DNA of 37,797 bases, taken from NCBI GenBank assembly GCA_024636155.1, contig JAGXHM010000129.1:1-37797 (forward strand), written 5' to 3'. The notes beneath the pieces are model-generated. The model made no database searches and had not been told where the DNA came from. It saw only the letters and a list, made by a program, of their open reading frames with translations. A program made the position numbers and the translations under genes. The stretch is from Deltaproteobacteria bacterium. Lineage in GTDB: Bacteria; Desulfobacterota; Desulfuromonadia; Desulfuromonadales; BM103. Below are positions 32,706 to 37,797 of this stretch, piece by piece (position 1 is the stretch's first letter; every line of letters begins with the position of its first letter).

Positions 32706-32981
32706 ATGATTATAGGCAATGTGGTCGGAAATGTGTGGGCGACAAGAAAGAATGATTCACTCATCGGTCTGAAGCTGATGATCGTCAGGCGTCTGGACGT
32801 TTGCAGGGGCGAAGAAACAGAAAGCTTTGTCGCTGTGGATCTCGTTGGCGCCGGTATCGGGGAGCGGGTACTGGTCACCACAGGCAGTGCGGCCCGCCAA
32901 TCGCCAGAGCTTAGCAACACCTTGGTCGATGCTGCCATTATCGGCATTATCGACGAGGTGGAAGTTCAGGCAGAGATGTGA
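32706..32981 (+). CDS. eutN: EutN, shell vertex protein (BMC-P)
   Basis: The product is 91 residues; the ATG follows GGAAGGATG. The EutN/CcmL fold starts IIGNVVGNVWATRKNDSLIG and continues KLMIVRRLD, VAVDLVGAGIGERVLVTTGS and AAIIGIIDEVEV. BMC-P proteins form pentamers that close shell vertices. It is the only pentamer gene here. Confidence 0.95.
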   Translation: MIIGNVVGNVWATRKNDSLIGLKLMIVRRLDVCRGEETESFVAVDLVGAGIGERVLVTTGSAARQSPELSNTLVDAAIIGIIDEVEVQAEM

Positions 32982-33036
32982 AAAGAGTCGCTCTGCGATT
33001 GATGTTCAGGATCAATAATTGGCTGTGAGGTGAACT

Positions 33037-33351
33037 ATGGGGAAACAATTAATCGGACGTGACAATGTCGAACAATTCATCTGTCACGATGAGCGCAAGC
33101 TCTACGTTAATAAGACGATGATTCTGTCTCCCGGTGGGAAAGACTACCTGCATGAACAGGGGGTTACGATCGTCTACGGCGAGAGACCGATGACAGGCTC
33201 GAAGCCTGCTCAAAAAACTGGAAGCGCGGGCGCACCGGATTTGAACCTGACCGTCCAGGAGATACTAAAACGCGATTATGCCATCACTGATATTTTACAA
33301 GTTTCCGCCATCACAAAGAAAGTTTTGGCAAAATTGGATAACGATCAGTAA
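33037..33351 (+). CDS. small EutQ-N-like / LTP-module protein with C-terminal amphipathic helix
   Basis: The product is 104 residues; the ATG follows GAGGTG. Its first half, LIGRDNVEQFICHDERKLYV plus MILSPGGKDYLHEQGVTIVY, has the same pattern as the N-terminus of EutT and the C-terminus of the protein at 32104. A Gly/Ser/Ala-rich linker then leads to TVQEILKRDYAITDILQVSA, an amphipathic helix. Longer EutQ proteins carry a comparable N-terminal part before the cupin. Here it is a separate gene whose stop overlaps the cupin gene's start (TAATG), so it may be the detached EutQ N-domain. The function is unknown. Confidence 0.65.
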   Translation: MGKQLIGRDNVEQFICHDERKLYVNKTMILSPGGKDYLHEQGVTIVYGERPMTGSKPAQKTGSAGAPDLNLTVQEILKRDYAITDILQVSAITKKVLAKLDNDQ

Positions 33352-33809
33352 TGGAGCCTTTTTCCTTCAATGAAGAACAACTGAAGGCAGTTATCCGGCA
33401 GGTCCTCGCTGAACAGGAGAAACCACAGTCAAGCAGTTTCGAGAAGACTGCCGATGCGAAGAGTGGTGTTATCTCCGTCAGGGGTGCGAGCGTAAAGCCG
33501 GAAGCGTTTGATACCGGTAAGGCGGGTGACCAGGTCTATCTTAAAGATGTTTTCTCCCTTGAGGAAAGCCCCAGGCTCGGATGCGGGATCATGGAGATGA
33601 CGGCGTCCTGTTTCGACTGGGTGCTTAAATACGACGAAATTGATTATGTTATTGAAGGTCGTTTGGAGATCGTTGTCGATGGCAACAAGATTGTTGGCGA
33701 AGCCGGGGATATTCTTCTGATCCCCAGGAATACTGCTATTCAATTCAGTGTTCCAAAGTTCGCCCGCTTTCTTTACACCACTTATCCGGCCAACTGGGAA
33801 GAACAATAA
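33351..33809 (+). CDS. eutQ: EutQ cupin, candidate acetate kinase
   Basis: The product is 152 residues. The N-terminal FNEEQLKAVIRQVLAEQ is an encapsulation-like helix with a Ser-rich linker. The cupin domain follows: KAGDQVYLKDVFSLEESPRL, EIDYVIEGRLEIVVDGNKIV, GEAGDILLIPRNTAIQFSVP and FLYTTYPANW. EutQ of enterics has reported acetate kinase activity, so with EutP it may make ATP from acetyl-phosphate in this locus. It overlaps the gene before by one base. Confidence 0.87.
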   Translation: MEPFSFNEEQLKAVIRQVLAEQEKPQSSSFEKTADAKSGVISVRGASVKPEAFDTGKAGDQVYLKDVFSLEESPRLGCGIMEMTASCFDWVLKYDEIDYVIEGRLEIVVDGNKIVGEAGDILLIPRNTAIQFSVPKFARFLYTTYPANWEEQ

Positions 33810-33881
33810 CTCTTGAAGACCATTGGCCCGAGCTATGATAGCTAATCACCGATCAAAGTCATCTTGAATTAGGGATTGAAA

Positions 33882-35207
33882 ATGAGTGAACAGATTGCCG
33901 AAAAGATAAAACTCGCTGGTGTCGTTGGTGCTGGCGGTGGCGGCTTTCCGACCCATGTGAAGGCGCAATCTCAGGTAGACTGCATTTTGGCCAATGGTGC
34001 TGAATGTGAGCCTTTGATCCACAAGGATGTTGAGTTGATGACGCATCACGCGGCTGGGGTTTTGGTCGGTTTGCGACTGATGATGCAAGCCACCGGAGCA
34101 ACCAGAGGGATCATAGGCATCAAGGGGAAAAACAGTCGTACCTTACAGGCCTTTCGTGAGGTTCTGGCAGGCTCAGGGATTGAACTTCTTGAACTCGGCG
34201 ATTTTTACCCGGCAGGGGATGAGTACGAGCTGGTGCAATTGGCGATCGGAAGACTGATTCCGGCTGGGGGGATTCCTCTTGATGTCGGCTGCGTGGTCTG
34301 CAACGTCGAAACCCTGTTCAATGTCAGCAAGGCTGTTAATGGTTCGCCGGTCACCCACAAGTTTGTCAGCGTGGCAGGTCTGGTCCAGGAGCCGAAATCA
34401 TTCTGGGTGCCTATCGGTACCAGCTACCGAGATTTGCTGGCTTTTGCCGGTGGAGCAACAGTGCAGGGTTTTGCCTTGTTGACCAGTGGAGTGTTGATGG
34501 GAGGCCTCAGTCGCAATCTTGATGAGGTCGTGACAAAAACCTGTGCTGGGCTCATTGTGTTGCCGGGTGATCATTATTTGATTTCAAGAAAAACTCGATC
34601 TTCCGGGGAGATGAACCGAATCGGTAAGTCTGCTTGCGATCAATGTACCGCATGCACAGAGTTTTGTCCCCGCTACCTACTTGGCTATGACATCCAGCCG
34701 CACAAGGTGATGCGCTCCTTGGGCTTTACCGCGAGCGGTGCTGAATACTGGAATAACTATGCCACGTATTGTTGCTCCTGCGGCCTCTGTACGCTATATG
34801 CTTGTCCCGAGGATTTGTTCCCGAGGGAAGCTTGCGAGCAGGCGAAGAATACCATGCGTGAGGATGGCAAGAGCTATCGGCAGACGAAGGCGCCCAAATT
34901 GCACTCGATGAAAAACTACCGTAGAATCCCAACAAAATCTCTGCTGAGGCGTTTGCGGATCGGAAAATATGAAAGAGAGACTCCATTCGTTGAAGGGTTC
35001 CCAGACCCGGCGGAAATCAGCATCCCCTTGCAACAGCATATCGGTAAGCCAGCTATCCCGGTAGTACAGCCAGGAGAAACAGTGAAGATCGGCGACTTGC
35101 TTGCCGAGCTTCCAAAAGATAGCCTTGGAGCCAGAATCCACGCTCCGCTGGCCGGCCAAATAGCAGCAGTGGCAGATGATCATATTAGAATTATTGCCAC
35201 CCCATAG
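33882..35207 (+). CDS. pduS: PduS-like (RnfC-related) flavin and Fe-S electron-transfer protein
   Basis: The product is 441 residues from the ATG at 33882, after AGGG; a TTG two codons upstream is an alternative. The N-terminal RnfC/Nuo51-like domain has GVVGAGGGGFPTHVKAQ and NGAECEPLIHKD, a NADH/FMN-binding layout. Two [4Fe-4S] motifs follow: CDQCTACTEFCP near residue 250 and CCSCGLCTLYACP near 290. The C-terminus holds a barrel-sandwich-like segment (VVQPGETVKIGDLLAELPKD). PduS in propanediol compartments reduces cobalamin and can work with PduT. In this locus it may reduce cobalamin for EutT or move electrons out of the shell. Confidence 0.9.
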   Translation: MSEQIAEKIKLAGVVGAGGGGFPTHVKAQSQVDCILANGAECEPLIHKDVELMTHHAAGVLVGLRLMMQATGATRGIIGIKGKNSRTLQAFREVLAGSGIELLELGDFYPAGDEYELVQLAIGRLIPAGGIPLDVGCVVCNVETLFNVSKAVNGSPVTHKFVSVAGLVQEPKSFWVPIGTSYRDLLAFAGGATVQGFALLTSGVLMGGLSRNLDEVVTKTCAGLIVLPGDHYLISRKTRSSGEMNRIGKSACDQCTACTEFCPRYLLGYDIQPHKVMRSLGFTASGAEYWNNYATYCCSCGLCTLYACPEDLFPREACEQAKNTMREDGKSYRQTKAPKLHSMKNYRRIPTKSLLRRLRIGKYERETPFVEGFPDPAEISIPLQQHIGKPAIPVVQPGETVKIGDLLAELPKDSLGARIHAPLAGQIAAVADDHIRIIATP

Positions 35208-35233
35208 CGGCTTAACTTAGGAGGAACACCGGG

Positions 35234-35779
35234 ATGAATGCTATCGGTTTAATTGAACTTTCAAGTATCGCAGCCGGCATGCAGGCTGCAGACATGATGC
35301 TTAAGACGTCATCTATTGAACTTATCCTCTCGCGAACGATTTGCGCTGGAAAATATATGGTCCTTGTCGGTGGCGATGTTGCGTCGGTCAAGGCGGCTGT
35401 CGATGTCGTCAATGAAGAGATAGATGAATCCATCATCGACACATTTGTTATCCCCAGTGTCCATCCAGATATATTCCCCGCACTTAATGGAACGAATGCC
35501 CCCCCTGAACTTGAAGCTCTTGGTATCCTCGAAGCCTTTTCCGTGGCATCGCTCATTGAAGGAGCTGATGAAGCCTGCAAAGCTGCTGATGTCCAGTTGA
35601 TTGAGCTGAGACTGGCTATGGCTTTGGGAGGAAAGGCCTTCTGTACCATAACTGGAGATGTTGCAGCGGTTACCAGTGCTGTAGAGGCGGGGGCGCAGAA
35701 AATAGCGTTAAAGGGGCTGTTGGTTAATAAAGTGGTTATCCCAAATGCCAGCCGGGAGTTGCTGGATGAAATGGTCTGA
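35234..35779 (+). CDS. pduT: PduT-like trimeric shell protein (BMC-T) with candidate pore Fe-S cluster
   Basis: The product is 181 residues; the ATG follows TTAGGAGG. It has two BMC domains, about 1-90 and 95-181, starting AIGLIELSSIAAGMQAADMM and ALGILEAFSVASLIEGADEA. Cys37 in RTICAGKYMVLVGGDV corresponds to the pore Cys of PduT, where three copies hold one [4Fe-4S] cluster on the trimer axis. Coming right after pduS, it is a likely electron gate through the shell. It is the last gene of the locus; a terminator follows at 35989. Confidence 0.92.
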   Translation: MNAIGLIELSSIAAGMQAADMMLKTSSIELILSRTICAGKYMVLVGGDVASVKAAVDVVNEEIDESIIDTFVIPSVHPDIFPALNGTNAPPELEALGILEAFSVASLIEGADEACKAADVQLIELRLAMALGGKAFCTITGDVAAVTSAVEAGAQKIALKGLLVNKVVIPNASRELLDEMV

Positions 35780-35988
35780 ACCCAGTCAGTATTAATAGCA
35801 TTATTATTTTGTCGGTATGTTTGGCCAGCAACAGAACTCTCCCGGAACAGGTGACAAATAAGAAAGGCTGATACATTGCAGGAAACCGGCGAACCTGGTA
35901 TGTTCATGGATAAATCTGAAGACCAAGTTTTTTCCGAATAACGTCACTATCAGACACAAAGACATTACCTATGTCTTTAATGCAAAAG

Positions 35989-36023
35989 AAAGGGTCGATG
36001 CTTCATGGAGTCGGCCTTTTCTT
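35989..36023 (+). terminator. intrinsic terminator downstream of the eut locus
   Basis: AAAGGGTCGA (35989-35998) pairs with TCGGCCTTTT (36011-36020) over 10 positions including two G-U pairs. It is followed by CTTATTTGTCAC of repeat copy 6. A separate 8-bp hairpin, AAAGACAT/ATGTCTTT, lies at 35958-35978. Confidence 0.75.
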
Positions 36024-36060
36024 ATTTGTCACGACTGGTGAGATAAAAATGGCTTCTTAA
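36017..36060 (+). repeat. dispersed repeat, copy 6 (head only)
   Basis: It reads TTTTCTTATTTGTCACGACT, then GGTGAGATAAAAATGG. It starts at the T tract of the terminator, like copies 3 and 7. Confidence 0.6.
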
Positions 36061-36146
36061 TTGATCTGTGTTTTTTAGTACTTGAAAAAGCACCTGAAGA
36101 GGTTAGTGTTAAATTAACCTGTATTTTTACAACAGGCCCTGCTGAT

Positions 36147-36182
36147 ACGGCCCCTAGGGATTGGCTCTAGGGGTCGTTTCTT
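36147..36182 (+). terminator. intrinsic terminator
   Basis: ACGGCCCCTAG (36147-36157) pairs with CTAGGGGTCGT (36167-36177) over 11 positions with one G-U pair, followed by TTTCTTATTT. No gene lies directly upstream. Confidence 0.75.
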
Positions 36183-36256
36183 ATTTGTCACGACATATGA
36201 GAAGAAAACGGGCGTGTTATTGATAGAGGTATTTAGGACGCACTTTATCCATCAAA
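36178..36256 (+). repeat. dispersed repeat, copy 7 (block a)
   Basis: It starts CTTATTTGTCACGACATATG (after TTT) and continues AAACGGGCGTGTTATTGATA, GAGGTATTTAGGACGC and ATCAAAAAAACG. It matches 141-208 at the left end of the window almost base for base from GGGCGTG to GACGC. Confidence 0.75.
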
Positions 36257-36261
36257 AAAAC

Positions 36262-36291
36262 GAAGCCCCTGGACAATCCAAGGGCTTCTTC
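36262..36291 (+). terminator. hairpin terminator between repeat blocks a and b
   Basis: GAAGCCCCTGG (36262-36272) pairs with CCAAGGGCTTC (36278-36288) with one mismatch. It holds the same place in the repeat as the unrelated hairpin at 213-243. Confidence 0.6.
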
Positions 36292-36384
36292 ATTCCGGTC
36301 TCTCGCGTAGGGAGACAAGAATAGGGCTTAAGGATATTGTAGCCCAAAATCATTGAGAGAAAAGCACAAAGTTGACAATATTTT

Positions 36385-36475
36385 CTTATATGTCAGGGTC
36401 AGTAAGAATTTCGAGGTTTTGTCAATTTCACTCCTCCAAAACAATGCAGTAGACATAATAAGAAAGAAATTGAAT
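36385..36475 (+). repeat. dispersed repeat, copy 8 (block b)
   Basis: It reads TTCTTATATGTCAGGGTCAG, TAAGAATTTCGAGGTTTTGT and CAAAACAATGCAGTAGACATAA. It corresponds to block b at 251-345. Confidence 0.65.
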
Positions 36476-36523
36476 CGCCCCTAGTTTTCTAGACATGTAC
36501 AGGTTAAATGAGAGCTCCCACAA

Positions 36524-36640
36524 ATCACGACTGCCAGGAAGCTTTCAGCGTTACTGGATTGCAGGCAACTAAGAAAATTACATTAACTGTAAAATTGATC
36601 GCATCAAAACAATATGAGAGGATTTCTGAAAATTTTTAAG
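36524..36640 (+). repeat. dispersed repeat, copy 9
   Basis: It reads AAATCACGACTGCCAGGAAG, CTTTCAGCGTTACTGGATTG, CAGGCAACTAAGAAAATTAC and CAAAACAATATGAGAGG. The first 45 bases are nearly those of copy 4. The following stretch to 36829 shows no gene or named element. Confidence 0.7.
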
Positions 36641-36829
36641 TGTGTCAGTTTCAGGGTATTCAAAATCGCTCAGATCGAAAGAATTTGACTTTCATTAGCC
36701 ACCAGCACAACTTCTAAGAAATCCTTATTTTTGACATTTGAGGATAATCAGCACAAATTAAAGAAAACGTCAGTTACTTTAGGGTGATCAGTCGTGTAAG
36801 AGCCTAATTCCAGACAGGCATGGTGCCCC

Positions 36830-36961
36830 CTATTTTTTGCTTCGTTTGATCACCACGATGACGATCAGAACCACCACCAGGGTGCCGATCAGAGGCATAA
36901 TTCACATTCCGCCGTTCATCCATTCATGCATCCCGACGTCGTTCATCAAGTTGTCGTACAT
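36830..36961 (-). pseudogene. small membrane protein gene with one in-frame TGA
   Basis: The ATG at 36961 follows AAAGGAGCTTTGTG. The frame reads MYDNLMNDVGMHEWMNGGM, a TGA at 36904-36902, then IMPLIGTLVVVLIVIVVIKR and a short basic end before TAG. Without the TGA this is a 43-residue protein with one membrane helix and a basic tail. TGG (Trp) changed to TGA is the simplest explanation. A selenocysteine codon was considered, but only a very small hairpin follows. The neighbouring upstream frame ends on the same A (TGATG). Confidence 0.5.
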
Positions 36962-37101
36962 CACAAAGCTCCTTTCGTTATGCCGGGTATTCCCGTGTCT
37001 GACCAGTCAAGACCCTGAACGGTGGCAGCAGTAGCATCAGCAACCCGCTTGCCGATGCCTCCATAGCCATTAGTTTCGACTCTTATAGAATTGATTGTCA
37101 T
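36961..37101 (-). CDS. possible small protein upstream of and coupled to the TGA-interrupted gene
   Basis: The frame from the ATG at 37101 gives 46 residues (TINSIRVETNGYGGIGKRVA, then ending in PGITKGAL), and its stop overlaps the next start by one base. There is no good ribosome site and no recognisable family. The overlap is the only support. Confidence 0.28.
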   Translation of the reverse strand: MTINSIRVETNGYGGIGKRVADATAATVQGLDWSDTGIPGITKGAL

Positions 37102-37253
37102 GTCTGGCACTTTTCGATTTTTGACATGACGTTCATGTGTGTGCCCGGACAGGTATCGTGGTGCCATGATGCCCTTGGCCTGTTTCCGTTGCGGCTTTCT
37201 TCGACTGGGGCTTGCTTTCTCAGGTCAATCCGTGGTCAATGGTTTCCTGGTTG

Positions 37254-37797
37254 CTATGACTCGCTCGGGGTTTTTCTACCCGATGGCTTGGTACCCCGAA
37301 CAGTTCCAGACCAACCGGCAGCCACGGCCAGCGCGACGGCGATTAAGATCAAACCTACACCGCCCCCCTGCAGCGCATTCAAGCGTTCTCCGAAGCCGCC
37401 CATGGCAATCAACAGTCCGGCCACCGGAACCAGGAACAAATACAACGAAAGACGGCCCACCTCCGCTCGCTGCAACAACCAGAACCAGAGCCAGGTACTC
37501 AACGCAGTGCCGGCCAAAGCCAGGAAGAGCAAGAGACCGACAAAATCTCTTGTCCACGCAATGTTCCACTGCGGTTCAAAAATCATCGACAAACCGAGCA
37601 GCACCACGCTTCCGACGATGAGTTGCCAGGCCGTCAGCGACAGAAGGTCTTTACCAGGGCGAAGCCTTTTGACGGTCACGCTGGCCACCGCCGCGCTGGC
37701 CGAAGAGCCCAACGCCAGTATTGCGCCGAGAAAAGGATGGCCGGTTGGTGCGCGAAAGGCGGGCAACGCCAGCAAAGTTACGCCGGTCAATCCAAGC
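37254..37797 (-). CDS. EamA/DMT-family permease, N-terminal part outside the window
   Basis: The frame stays open to the window edge, so the 5' end is missing; about 180 residues are visible. It shows five hydrophobic segments: FLGAILALGSSASAAVASV, LTAWQLIVGSVVLLGLSMIF, FVGLLLFLALAGTALSTWLW, LSLYLFLVPVAGLLIAMGGF and GVGLILIAVALAVAAGW. The sequence ASVTVKR, then an AWQLIVGS helix and the FLVPVAGLL helix, is the pattern of the second EamA repeat. Such proteins export small metabolites; the substrate is unknown. No gene was seen in 37102-37253. Confidence 0.85.
   Translation of the reverse strand, partial: LGLTGVTLLALPAFRAPTGHPFLGAILALGSSASAAVASVTVKRLRPGKDLLSLTAWQLIVGSVVLLGLSMIFEPQWNIAWTRDFVGLLLFLALAGTALSTWLWFWLLQRAEVGRLSLYLFLVPVAGLLIAMGGFGERLNALQGGGVGLILIAVALAVAAGWSGTVRGTKPSGRKTPSES

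Noticed and set aside
36902-36904. Selenocysteine at the in-frame TGA.
   Set aside because: Only a tiny GCC/GGC hairpin follows, not a convincing bacterial SECIS; a Trp-to-stop change is simpler.
1-37797. CRISPR arrays, tRNA or rRNA genes, transposases.
   Set aside because: The repeats are long, degenerate and widely spaced, not CRISPR-like; no tRNA or rRNA signature and no transposase motif was seen on either strand.

Overview
The window looks like a piece of a Gram-negative anaerobe's chromosome, most likely a deltaproteobacterium of the Desulfuromonas/Pelobacter/Geobacter type. That placement is by inference from a GEMM-I riboswitch in front of a DUF1566 exoprotein, a Tat-exported TRAP binding protein, TatA, and a DUF3015/DUF4105 pair. 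No rRNA, tRNA, CRISPR array, transposase or integrase was seen. The two ends (about 1-9000 and 35800-37250) are AT-richer and full of repeats and small or decayed genes; the middle is tightly packed metabolism.

Region 1 (1-9600): a DUF2846-like lipoprotein, a DUF3015-like secreted protein, a DUF4105 outer-envelope protein, a GEMM-I riboswitch with its own terminator driving a 713-residue DUF1566/FN3 secreted protein, and a single-domain DUF1566 paralogue. The C-terminal patches of the two DUF1566 proteins differ in a way that resembles diversified regions. Small orphan and broken genes, tatA and an orphan MqsA-like regulator follow. Copies of a degenerate repeat, often starting right after an intrinsic terminator, punctuate this region and return at the right end.

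Region 2 (9693-15559, minus strand): glycerol/glycerol-3-phosphate catabolism. It holds a glycerol-kinase-like FGGY kinase, a universal stress protein, a GlpA-type dehydrogenase with a BFD-like [2Fe-2S] tail, a second FAD/NAD(P) oxidoreductase overlapping it, and a DeoR/GlpR-type repressor.

Region 3 (16234-19657): a TRAP transporter (dctQ, dctM, Tat-dependent dctP). Its leader carries two hairpins with A-x-x-G-x-x hexaloops, the second overlapping a terminator. This is the RNA signature bound by ANTAR regulators such as EutV.

Region 4 (19741-35779): a complete ethanolamine-utilisation microcompartment locus in the order eutS, eutP, eutV, eutW, eutA, eutB, eutC, eutL, eutK-like, eutE, eutM, eutM, eutT-pduL fusion, eutJ, a eut protein of unknown function, eutN, a EutQ-N-like small protein, eutQ cupin, pduS-like, pduT-like. 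Seven shell proteins are present: EutS, EutL, the EutK-like protein, two EutM, EutN and PduT. Ethanolamine lyase (EutBC, kept active by EutA and the EutT adenosyltransferase) makes acetaldehyde. EutE converts this to acetyl-CoA and the PduL half of the fusion makes acetyl-phosphate. EutP and EutQ are candidate acetate kinases. No eutG alcohol dehydrogenase and no eutH transporter is present. I infer that the PduS/PduT Fe-S pair carries electrons out of the shell and that the ANTAR-controlled TRAP system imports ethanolamine. The same RNA signature stands before the TRAP genes, eutS and eutA, so all three units look like one EutW-EutV antitermination regulon.

Region 5 (35780-37797): stacked terminators and repeat copies, a small membrane protein interrupted by an in-frame TGA, and the C-terminal part of an EamA-family permease cut by the window edge.
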